A stretch of DNA of 64,000 bases from Clonostachys chloroleuca (Eukaryota > Ascomycota > Sordariomycetes > Hypocreales > Bionectriaceae). Location of the stretch: positions 3,038,001 through 3,102,000 of the forward strand of contig JBANAY010000001.1 of the NCBI GenBank assembly GCA_037952775.1, in the 5' to 3' direction. Shown here in pieces: positions 11,177 through 21,684 of the stretch (positions within the stretch are counted from its first letter, which is position 1; each line of letters starts with the position of its first letter). A model generated the notes under the pieces. The model did no database searches. It was not told the origin of the DNA and was given only the letters and a program-made list of their open reading frames with translations. A program made the translations under genes and the position numbers.

Positions 11177-14100
11177 ATGTCTCCTCCCAGTATGTCACAT
11201 CAACATCAAGAAACGGAGCTACCGCTCTTACACCACGGAAGCCTTCAAGACCAACAAGGGCCAGCAAGAGTGGTCACCTCCGAATGGTTCCCTATCCAAG
11301 CTACCCATAGTGTCAGAAACAACACTATGGACCATCCCAGGTCAGATTCCTGGTCTCTTCATCGTGAACAGGAGGAAAGAGTGCTGGATGGCTATGCCAC
11401 TGAGTCATCTTCTTCAACGCAAAATGTGGCTGTCCCCAATATGAGGCCGAATGATGCCAGCAACAACACTAGATCGAAACTTTTGCGTCACAAAGAGATC
11501 CCCATACACATGGATGGGCACAAGAACGAAATATGGCGGCCGTTTTGGTTGCGCCCGACCGTGCTAGGGGCATTCTCTGCCCTTTTCTTGTGTTATGCTA
11601 TTGCGCTACCAGTGCTATTGTCATTTTCCCACAGGAACAACGGACTTCTAGAGGCACGGCGGGACCTTGAGCAACTATGGAGATTTGGACCAACTGCAGG
11701 TATGTTCTCTGTCATCTTGGTCTGCTAGATGTCAATTCGTTGAGTTGACTTGAAATGCTGTTGACAGTGTTTACTCTTGTTACGATACTCTGGAGCAGGG
11801 TCGAGTTACAGACTCTAAGATATTTTCCCTGGGTGCAGTCTCAGACTTCAAACGACTCCAGCATCTATATGCTAGACTATACCTCCAAAATATCAATTAC
11901 CATTCTCATTCAATCTCTGCGCAAGAAACACTTTCTCGTCTTCATAATCACGCTCACCACACTCCTTCTCAAAGTTCAGGTTGTTCTTATACCCAGTTTA
12001 TTTTCTCTCAAGACTGTTCAGGTTTCCAAACCTGTGCCTGTACAAATCTGGGATTTCTTCGACCCTGAGTTTAGTCATCGTAACTCTGGCGAGGGTTACA
12101 AGACCGGCTATTGGAATTTCCGGGCAATACAGGATTTCAATACAGGAATCCCCTTTGGAGTTGGAAACAACTCAATATATCAAACTTTTGCGCAAGCAAA
12201 CACCACAAATTCCACGCGTGGCACTATCGACTCTCCTCTTACCGCTATTGTGGATGGGTTATTTTTCGATGTTGAGTGCCGACAGGTGGAGAGTTGTACC
12301 CCGGTTTACTCATACTATTCCGATACAAGTCAACCACAAGTTTCCGTGGATCTCAAATTCGAGGGCTGCCCTCAAGCATCACGGACACGTGTGTTCAATG
12401 CTTTCTCGCCACTCTATTGGCATAATAAGACCAGCTTCGACGACAGGCTCTCGTTGAACAGTCCGGCAGACCATTGCTCACAGCTACCTAACCAGTTTAA
12501 TCACTCAATCTATCTTGCATCAAAATGGGTTCCTTCTCCAGAAAACAGCTCCATCCCTGTCCTCAATGCTTGCGCTGGTGTCATTTGCTCACCTACCGCA
12601 TGGATAGCTAAGACAGAAGTGCGGGATGACGGAAATCATCCCAAGATGATACTACTACCAGACCAAAAAAAGACTCCCATCAAAACCAACCCTTTTGACC
12701 TCATCCAAAACTCGGTCCCAGATGCGCTTGGGGGGAACACTTCATCGCCATTGATGATAAACTCGTTTTTACTTGAATCGACCGATGTCGAAAAAAAGTA
12801 CCCCGACGGCTTTCCTCTCTCGCTCTATACGAATCAGGTCATGTACGACTCAGTATTGACCCTCAACCAAGCACTCGGACCTCTTGTTGCACACCATGAG
12901 CTCCGAAACAAAACAGAGAGGCAGACAACAGGTTCAAGACCGTTTGAAGTCGACCGACTCCAGCTGAATCGACCAATCTGCATATGCCTAGCAGTGATCT
13001 CAGCTCTCTCGGCATTCGTTTCCGTATGGGCGATACTCCAATACAAGGGGGCATTTAAGAACTGGCACAAAAATCCAGCGACAATTCTTGGATTAATGAG
13101 CTTTTCCGATGGCCAAAGACTTGAGCCTTCATCAGAGCAAAAGGAAACAAGAATCAAATCATGGCGTCAACATCAAGAGTCTCCTCTACCCCTGCCTACT
13201 TGGCTGAGGCTCATAACTACAATTTATGTTCTAGGCTTGATTATCAGTCTTGTCACTGTGCTTCAACTGTCTAACGCATCTAATGGAATATTAACACTCA
13301 AAGACGGAACTTTATCTCTTTGGTGGACCGCAGTTCCCACTTTGGCCATATATCTTGTCACACTCTATACTACTTCGTCAGATACAGTAGTCCGTGACCT
13401 TGCGATACATGCCAAGCTATCCGTTCGATCTTGCACTGTAAGAGAGCTGGATATTTCACTGCTGGATATGCTTGGGCTCAGGGCTTTATACTATTCGGTC
13501 AGATGGAAGATACATACCGTCACGCTTACACAGCTGCTAGCTATTGCTTGCGGCTTCTTGGCGTCCTTGTCATCTCTCCTATTCGCTCCTTCGAATTTTC
13601 CCGGCAGTTTCGATGTAAACATCAAGCAACAAAGTTGGTTTGGTTCTCGAGCTCTGGCACCAGAAAACGGTGGGAAAATGAGCGAATACAACATAGCCAG
13701 GTGGGCTCTGAACGGCCTCATGATTACTCAAACAAAATCCAATTTCACCTGGCCTGATTTCACATACCGCGATCTCATCTTTCCCCGTCTAGAAATTGAT
13801 GGCCCCAGCCAGGATTGGAATTCAAGCGTCAGCTTTGAGTTTGAAGCACCGGCTATCAAATTGATGCCAGAATGCACACAGCTTCCTCAAGATGTTCTGA
13901 TACGCAATCCCACCCATTATCCGTGGGACTTTTATTACACGGCGAATTTAACTCATACCTGCCCAAATGGTACCAAATTCACAATGGAGTATTGGAATAG
14001 TGTATACCCCGTTCAATATGACTCCTACATGCTCGCGGAGCTTGAACCCAGGGTCGATCCATGCCCCACCGATATCTGGATGGAAAAGACATATTTCTGG

Positions 14101-14979
14101 GGCAAGCGATTGAATTACACATTCGGCCATACTGCGGTCTGGAGATGTAATTATACGTGGGCCGAGGTTCCTACAAAGCTGAATATGCTGTGGGCAGAAA
14201 AGGGCTTACAAGTGGACCACCAGCGCCCTCCATCACCAGACTATTCGAAAGCCAAGCCATTATATCCATCTTTTAGCACTCCAACATTCGGTGGTGACGA
14301 AATCGAAACTTTTTGGCCAAAAACTACCTTCAATTATGACCAAGAGGGTATCGTGGAGTGGCTCGATACCCGATATCACTATCTCTTTCAGCCTACTGGC
14401 TCTTTAGATGTGACAAGGATTGGCGATCCGGATTATGACCAGACACTATTGGAGGCAATACACTCCAGCTATGCTTTGATTGCGGGTCAGCTAGCAAATG
14501 CTTTGAACCGACTTAACATCGACGAAGCATCAACATCATCTCCATCGCACTCTGAAGAGTTACCTCTCATCAGCGCAACAGCGACAGATAAAAGACAGCG
14601 CCGGCTCTTCCAAAAAGCGGACATGACTTATCTCATAGTTGGGATCTTATCGCTGTGTTTTCTCATCAACTCCTGGGCATTGGTCTCGTCGGGACTGAAG
14701 CGTTTCATCAACTACAGGGGTAAATTCTTTCTGGACTTGGAGATGAAGGACTTGGTGCCACCTGATTATAACAGTATTGCCATGGCTACCTCTCTGCTCT
14801 CTCCGTCGAATTATTCCAAATACTTGGACTCTGGGGACGAGCAGGGTCCGGGATTGTTAGGTTTGCGATTCCGAATGGGGTGGTTTATCAGAAAGGGTGT
14901 CCAGGAGAGGGAACTGACAATTGGCGTACTGGATGACCCAGACTTTCAGTTTCTGGGAGGCAAGCAGTCAAATGGGTAA
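11177..14979 (+). CDS. Large multi-pass membrane protein with two DUF3433 repeats
   Basis: Two exons, 11177-11699 and 11768-14979, joined in phase through a GTATGT...TTGACAG intron, give 1244 residues. A polar N-terminus of about 130 residues leads into DUF3433 copy 1, which has WRPFWLRPTVLG, a helix, then FGPTAVFTLVTILW. Copy 2 has TWLRLITTIYVLGLI, then VPTLAIYLVTLY. Hydrophobic segments lie near residues 137-158, 175-190, 230-253, 576-597, 655-675, 693-715, 763-785 and 1126-1148. Long Asn-X-Ser/Thr- and Cys-containing loops between them look extracytoplasmic and glycosylated. The family is fungal-specific and has no established biochemical role, so I infer only plasma-membrane or endomembrane location. 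The frame is intact throughout. Confidence 0.9.
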
Positions 14980-16390
14980 ATTTTCCATGAGCCCAATATA
15001 TATCCTTCTTTAATATATTATCTAGATATTAAATACAAATATCACTTTAGAGTGGAAATACTATCATCTAGGAAATTACACTGGATCCTGGCATCACGAG
15101 AGTGTTGAAGGATTATTAACCGTCAGGACACAGAGATACGCTAATTCTCCGGTCTTTACCATCGTGTCCCGTTCTAAAATCCGCATTCATTTAACTTGTT
15201 TCTACACTGCATCAAGTTGGTATCATCTAACGCTTATCTGGATTGTACATTGAATGACACCTACGTTTCTAAGCCAAGCAGGATGATCACAGGTAGTGCT
15301 CTAACGAGGTCCTCAATCAATAGCAATCAGCCACTGCACTAGGTGGTCGTCTTTCAGTCCGTGTTTCCACCTCCAGACGCTGGCAAGAAGATGTTCGTGT
15401 TTATCTCGACTCTATGAAGTTAGCACAACTCTAACTTGAGAAGACTATTGTCGGGAAAATGTATGTCCCATTCATAGCCATTCTTCTGTTCAGGCTTCAG
15501 CAACGTCTATCCGAACTACTGCTCAGAAATACGACATCAGCAGGTGTGCTATCAGGGTGATGAGGGCTACCGCCGCATTCGTAGGTCCAGCTCCCGTGGC
15601 TAAATAGATGGCTCATCTCAAGGGATTAACTGATGAAAGAGGGATAGTTCTTCGTCTAAACGTGCGATTTAACGAGTTTTCTATCTTCTTATCGCATCAG
15701 CAAGATGAATTTGTTGAGTATGAGCTATCGAGAGGTCTCCCCGCTGTTCACCGGCCGGGTGGAAAGAATGCCTTGTGAATGTGCTATCACAGAGCACGAT
15801 ATTGGATGGCTAATCAAATTAGAGATCGTAAGAAAAAAAAGGAATAACTTTCAAACTGGAGATAATGTCCTCAAATGGCGAGGCTCCTCTCATTTTCCAC
15901 CAAATCAGAGACATAAACTTAAGGAGTCCATGAAGCAAAAACAACCCAAACCCAACAGAATCGGCGGGAGGGAGCCAATGACAGTTTGAGGGTGAGCGAG
16001 TTAGAAGCATTCCACTCAATACCAGATCCAAGGAGATTACGCTCCCACTGTAGGCTTGGTCGGTGTTACTGCTCGGCACATAAAATCCAAAAAAGCAGCA
16101 CAGGGTTTTCATTTTACACCTCAATCATATACTTAGTTTCTGAAATTCCATTGTCGATGACTCGACAGTTAAGGGGAAGTGTTTACCACTAGCTTGAATC
16201 CACAATTTACAGGATGACTGTTGAGATCTAGTAGGTCTAGGGTAGTCTGGTGATGGGCGAAGTGTTGCTTGATGTACCCTGGTTGCCTGGTAGGTAGGTA
16301 TATAGAAACTAAAAACAATGTGTTTGTCATCAGCGCCTCACTACAGCGGCTGTCCACAGCCGATCCGCCCACCCTTGCTGGGTTAGGAAT
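14980..16390. other. Intergenic region
   Basis: An AT-rich stretch just after the DUF3433 stop (about 14996-15040) probably carries the transcript end. I see nothing else I can support before the tRNA. Confidence 0.45.
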
Positions 16391-16462
16391 TCTTCCGTAG
16401 TATAGTGGTCAGTATGCAAGCTTGTCACGCTTGAGACCCGGGTTCAATTCCCGGCGGGAGAG
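16391..16462 (+). tRNA. tRNA-Asp (anticodon GTC)
   Basis: The 72-nt cloverleaf is complete and intronless. Acceptor arms TCTTCCG and CGGGAGA pair over seven positions with one G-T, and the discriminator is G. The anticodon arm CAAGC-TTGTCAC-GCTTG exposes GTC. The A box (TAGTATAGTGG) and B box (GGTTCAATTCC) are intact. No CCA is encoded, as in eukaryotes. Confidence 0.97.
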
Positions 16463-16470
16463 ACCGCCAC

Positions 16471-16496
16471 ACAACTTCAGTTGTGATTCTTTTTTT
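16471..16496 (+). terminator. Pol III terminator of tRNA-Asp
   Basis: A T7 run at 16490-16496 lies 28 nt after the tRNA. It is preceded by a six-base inverted repeat, ACAACT (16471-16476) and AGTTGT (16479-16484). The T run alone suffices for Pol III, and the hairpin may be incidental. Confidence 0.75.
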
Positions 16497-19367
16497 ATTG
16501 TTGGGATAAAATTTCATGAGATACTTCTCTGTGTCGTTTCTTGCCATGTGTACAACGTCTTAGGAGTGATGGCCATCAGGGCCTGGCTTGGAACATTGAT
16601 GCCCTACAGTGACCCAGGAGGAAATCGGTGGATCAGTCAATAAACACCATCGTGGCCGTTGGTTCACCCCTGCCATATGCATGGACGGACCTGCACATGC
16701 GGCCTCCGATAACACGAACCAACCACGATCAACCATGTGTTGGTGGAGCTGGGCCACACATTTGGTCGCTCTGATTTGTTCTTCTGTTAGTGGTGGGAGA
16801 CGGTCAACGAGCTTCAGTTGAAATGAGCATACACCAAGAATTTTTTTAATAAAATGCTTGCTAATAAATACTGCACTGGTTTTAATGAGCATTGCGCAAG
16901 CCTTGTACGCAATTCGGAATCTTATGTGGCAGGGATATACGTTTTGGCGTGCTGACATTCTGCTTTCCCCGACCTGCATAGCAAGGTGGTAATAATAATC
17001 AAATCACAAAACCTCTTCAGCTTGATGAGTCTCTATGTCCATGCCACGATCCCATCGTGGCGATCAGTGCCTAGACAGATCAGAATGGTGAGGGCCAAGC
17101 TTTTCGCTTGAAACAACCTCATCCAATCGACAGTTGCTAAAAGTTACGGCAACGATACTAATGATACCGGATGTGCTGGCCAGGCCACAAAAAAAAAGTT
17201 CGAGAATTGACGTGGCCACGGGAGGTAATTTCGGTTCATGTTTCACCATCTGCCACTAGCCAATTCCACTTCGGAAAATGGTGCCAATACTGAGTCGGGT
17301 TCCGATTTGCTAAGATGTGGCTACTGATCGGAGAGCTAAGCCAGGCACACAAAGATAAACATCGCACTAGAAGGAGAATCGTTGGCAATGATGAACGCAA
17401 GGGGATATCTCTTATTCTTCCAGAAGCTGCAATAAATAGAATCATTGAGACCTTTGTTGTTCAGATGGTTGATCGGCTCCTGGTGGACGCGGGAAAGGAT
17501 TCGCAATGGGCACAGGGGAGTAATTTAAAGAGCTTTACCAATGGGATCAGATGTCGGTACATGCCTGGCAGCAGGCAGGTAGGTAGCTGGTAGTCATGCA
17601 TAGTGTGTAGCAGGTGCATAGCAGTAATACACCTCACCAAGAAGGTAGACGAGGGGATGACAAACACCCTGATGAGGCACAAGGCGGCCAGGATCTTGCG
17701 ATAGACTCCCTAGAACCGCGGAAATTGCCTAAGATTTCCTCAGGTAGCCGAATATTAGCTGTGGCCATGAATAGACAGACTTTTTCTTGGCTGGGCATCC
17801 TGCCTGTGCCGTTATTAAATCAGGTCAGAAAGGGTAGGTGGAGGATGAGCTGCTGCAGTGAGCACACATCAGATGGCAGGGACCTGGAGGCGAGGTATCT
17901 AGTGCCTCTACTGGCGGCGGAAAGGGGACTCGTACACGAAGTACCTTATGATTTATGCGCAGCTGGTCATAACACGACTGCGATTTGGCAAATTTGCACC
18001 CGCCGACGAGCAAGCCGGCAGTGACCACGGACGTTTCTTTCTTTCCTTCGAGTCTGTACCTGCAGAGAGGGTGGTGGGGTGGGGACTCTCGGACCAGTGA
18101 GAAGGTGCCCCGATGTTTCAGTCGGATGACCGTCAGGTACGGAATGGCACTAACAGGGCTTCTGACCGGTTCATTGGTAGCGGTTGGGGGCTGTAGGTTC
18201 GGGTAGGCAGGTTTTGATCCCATCTGGTTTCTTTCTTTCTTTTGCAGCCAGGGGGCCGGTGCGCAACAGTGTTCCATCCAGGAATACGTCCGAGCTACCA
18301 GCAGCTTTAGCCACTAGGGCCTGCTGGGCCACGTATCGCGGATGTCGCCAAACCGCCACCAGCTGGGCATCCAGACTAGCCGACACGTAACCGACTAATG
18401 TTTTGAAGACTTTCTTTCTCGGGCCCATAAATGTGCTCACTAGCCGTTCGGCGTTAACGCATCTAGAGGCTGACACTCAAGAACTTCGGCGGCAGCACAC
18501 ACAAGCTTCTCTTCTTCATTTCCCCTTGGTGAGCTGGGCCGCCTTGGACCGGCATCAGCATAAATAGACACTTCTGCTTGGGGAGATGAGCCAACTGCCT
18601 TATCCATCACGCCTCTCTGGGGTCTGGGTCCGGTGCGCACATGGCTGTTGTGATGGCACCAGGCAGTATTACGACATCTAGACCCAGGAGGGACAGGCCC
18701 TTTCTTGGCCTTGGACTAGGAGACGAATCCCTGCTTCAGTCTGAGTAGTCTGCAAGCCATGCCCTCTGCCCCTGTGAGAAATGGCCACTTTTGGTTAGAC
18801 AAAGGACGGCTTGCTGCCAGGGGCACGACTTGAGACCCTGGCGTCGTGCCCGAGCTCTGGTATCCGTGAATAGATCCAGGTAAACACACCATGATGCATG
18901 GCCTGAGTGGGACTCAGTCCGGTCTTCCCAGCTGTGGTGTGGTCCTGATACGATGCCACCAGCAGCAAGAGGCCCACAGCAAGAGCTTTCTCTCTTTGCT
19001 TTGCCCTCCTTTCTCTGACTTCATAAGTCTCAGACCCCCGTCAATCCCCCATGAGGATTACCTCTCTCTATAAACCCATACACTCCCTTAGTTTTGCCAG
19101 ACATTTATACCGTCACCCACGTTCTTTCGGCTGCGCCGTCCTTGAAACCGTTAAGCTCAAGCATTGCTCCGCTGCTTCACGCAAGGACCACACATTCGGC
19201 CTTCATTTTACAGGAAAGATCCCTCATCCTTGTCGACGGGTCGCAAGGTTTATCCAGTTGTGCCAATCCTTCGTTCATTCAAGAACCCCCAAATATCCGC
19301 TTCCTTGCCCAGTACCCATTCACAGCAACCTCAACCTTTGGTCCTCGTCCTCAATCAAACCACCAAG
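16497..19367. other. Long intergenic region upstream of the GH128 gene
   Basis: This 2.9-kb stretch has no supportable gene. Open frames at 16560-16979, 17614-18024 and 17825-18277 have random-looking composition, no partner exons and no family resemblance. The last 350 bases are pyrimidine-rich with a TATAAA, typical of a strong fungal promoter and leader. Confidence 0.5.
19069..19074 (+). promoter_or_regulatory. TATA box candidate, GH128 gene
   Basis: TATAAA sits inside a CT-rich tract (CCTCTCTCTATAAACCC) about 300 bp before the ATG. This suits a long-leader secreted-protein gene, but no start site can be placed from sequence alone. Confidence 0.35.
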
Positions 19368-20615
19368 ATGATTGGCAAGCAGATCGTTGCTCTTACTCTG
19401 CTCTCCGCCATGGCGGATCAGGCTCTGGCTGCTCCTGGCCACCAGCACCGCCAGCTCCATGCTGTCGAGAAGAAGCGAGCTTTGGAGATCGAAGTAGTCA
19501 CTAAAATCGTCACCGTCACCGTCACCTACGGTGCGGAACCAACCAAAGACGATAAGGGTGGGATCTTCGTTTCCGTCCCTGACACCACCTCGACTTCTGT
19601 TGCCGCCGCCCCAACTGTAGAACAGCAGGTTGACAACCAGAAGCCTGCTTCCTCCAGCAGCTCGGCCCAGGTTCAGGAGAACGCCAAGCGACCCTCGTCC
19701 TCCACGTCAACCTCCACCGCTGTTGTTATCACCACTGCTCAGCCTACTACCACTGCTGAGCCCACAACTGCCGCTCAGCCTACAACCACGGCTGTGCCAT
19801 CTTCCTCTTCGACCAGTTCGGCAGCACCTGCGAGCACATCCTCATCGTCTTCCGGTGGCTCTGGAGGATCGAAGCGTGGTATTGCGTATAATGACGCTAC
19901 TCTGATTAGCAAGCTCGACAAATGCTCCTGGATCTATAACTGGGAGACCCAAGCTAAGGGCGGACCCTCTGAGAAGTACATTCCCACGCTGAAGGACGCC
20001 TCTGCAGAGTGGATCGGCTGGTTCAATGACCAGGTAGCAAAAGGAGTTTCGCTCACCTCGAGCTCCTTCAATACCGTGTTCTCTGCGAACGAACCCGATA
20101 ATGGTGACCAGGCCGGCAAGACTATCACGTCCGTTGCCGCGGCTGTCCAATTCCAAATCGACCACTTCAGCAAGAACAGCAGTGATGTTACGGACTTGAT
20201 CAAGAAGGCCAGTGTTGGTGCTCCTTCGGTCACAAACGGACAGGGTGCCAACCAGGGTCTCAACTATCTCAAGCAATGGGTTGAGGCATGTAACGCGGCA
20301 GATGATTGTAGGTTCGATTTCTGTAACCTCCACTGGTACGATTTCATCGCGGCCGAAGACAGCCTATTTTCCAATCTGGAGAAGGCCCATGAGATCTGTG
20401 ACGGCAAGCCTGTCTGGCTGACAGAGTTTGCTGCTCTCGACGAAGACGAGGCTAAGATCGCTGCATGGCTTCCTGGCGTTCTGAGCAAGCTGGATGCTTT
20501 GGATTATGTTCCAAAATACGCTTACTTCATGGCTGGAAACTCCCAGAAAGTTGGCTTTAACCTCTTCAACTCGGACGGCTCGCTCAATGCTATTGGTGCT
20601 GCTTATAACAAATAG
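19368..20615 (+). CDS. Secreted GH128 (Asl1-type) beta-glucanase-like cell-wall protein
   Basis: Single exon, 415 residues. A signal peptide (MIGKQIVALTLLSAMADQAL, cleavage near A21/A22) precedes a dibasic KKR at 35-37. A Ser/Thr/Pro-rich linker (about 80-165) is probably heavily O-mannosylated. A second Lys-Arg (169-170) stands immediately before GIAYND, the first strand of the glycosyl hydrolase catalytic core. Catalytic glutamates are predicted at E242 (NEPD) and E353 (WLTEFA), positions expected for acid/base and nucleophile in GH128 endo-beta-1,3-glucanases. HWYDF and CRFDFCNLHW supply substrate-cleft aromatics. There is no C-terminal GPI signal. The likely role is binding or remodelling of cell-wall beta-1,3-glucan. 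Codon choice is strongly C-biased in the linker, consistent with high expression. Confidence 0.92.
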   Translation: MIGKQIVALTLLSAMADQALAAPGHQHRQLHAVEKKRALEIEVVTKIVTVTVTYGAEPTKDDKGGIFVSVPDTTSTSVAAAPTVEQQVDNQKPASSSSSAQVQENAKRPSSSTSTSTAVVITTAQPTTTAEPTTAAQPTTTAVPSSSSTSSAAPASTSSSSSGGSGGSKRGIAYNDATLISKLDKCSWIYNWETQAKGGPSEKYIPTLKDASAEWIGWFNDQVAKGVSLTSSSFNTVFSANEPDNGDQAGKTITSVAAAVQFQIDHFSKNSSDVTDLIKKASVGAPSVTNGQGANQGLNYLKQWVEACNAADDCRFDFCNLHWYDFIAAEDSLFSNLEKAHEICDGKPVWLTEFAALDEDEAKIAAWLPGVLSKLDALDYVPKYAYFMAGNSQKVGFNLFNSDGSLNAIGAAYNK

Positions 20616-21684
20616 ACATTTCATAGCTCACGACACTCGAGTTTACGAGTGGCACAGGACGAATTGGTCCATTTCGCCTCCACATGTTGAAAAAGATTTT
20701 TTGGGTTAATCTATATCACGGCGTCGGGATTCCTTAAATATTCCTTTGTATATACTTTTGGCATCTTGAATGTCTTACAAATGATACCTAGACCAAAGGG
20801 CTATTTTTGCCTCTGACGCTACCTTGCTGTTAATCTGTAAATCCCCAACCTAAGTGTTTATCGGTAGGATGGTCAAGTAAATGTGACAGGCAACCTTGCG
20901 TACCAGCGAGGGTGTCTATTGATCGGCCTGGCAGAGAAATGCGGCCAGGGACTTCTAGACTATCTATGCACTGTGACCTACTAGCGATGGCTATGAATAT
21001 CCCCTGAGCACTCGATGGTGTGCCCATCGTCTTATCTGTCTTGCTTAGTTAATTTGGCTCTGCCGTTGATTACTCGCCAAGCCGCCGAACTTCAACGATT
21101 GGGTGAATGAATAATTGGCGAAATTGAATGGCGCTCGAGAAGTGCGGGAGGCCTTGTCGCAAAGTCTTCCACCTGGTGTCATGCACACAACGCCACTTCC
21201 ATTCGGTGGAAATGATATCATGGTAGGACAGGTATTGAGGCTAACAATTTATTGATAGGCATATCTTCTTATCGCTCGTCAGACCGACACGTTTTAATAG
21301 TGCATCTATTGTACCAACATCCCGTCCGCATATGTACGTTGTTATCATCCATAGCCCAGCTAGCGATGAGGAGATGGGACGAAAGGGTCCACCGACCAAA
21401 AACAACACAAAGAGCATCGAGCACGCCCACCAACCAACAAAATTAGATCGGACGATGAAGCGTCGTCGAGATCTGCCAAGGGTAAAAGCAGATGAACCAA
21501 CAAAGAACCAGGGCAGGGAACAGGGAGCTCTGCCCATCACCCGCGCGCCGTCCCAAACTTTAACAGTCCGAATGCCGATCGCTGTTAAACACCCTTGAAA
21601 CACATCTTTCTACCAACGCTTCCGATCGACCAACACAAATTTCTTGTCTTGGCACCAGACGAAATCACACCCCACACGAGAGGA
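20616..21684. other. Convergent 3' region, GH128 / seven-helix gene
   Basis: About 1 kb between two converging stop codons. I see no gene and no RNA. Confidence 0.5.

Noticed and set aside
17614..18277. Two overlapping open frames of 136 and 150 codons on opposite strands
   Set aside because: Composition looks random, no partner exons at consensus splice sites, no domain signal.
16169..18500. Possible RIP-mutated transposon remnant around the tRNA
   Set aside because: Base composition is ordinary, no terminal repeats or reverse-transcriptase/transposase fragments were recognised.
19842..20333. 163-codon antisense frame opposite the GH128 gene
   Set aside because: Shadow of a strongly codon-biased gene. 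The sense strand has signal peptide, catalytic residues and full family match.
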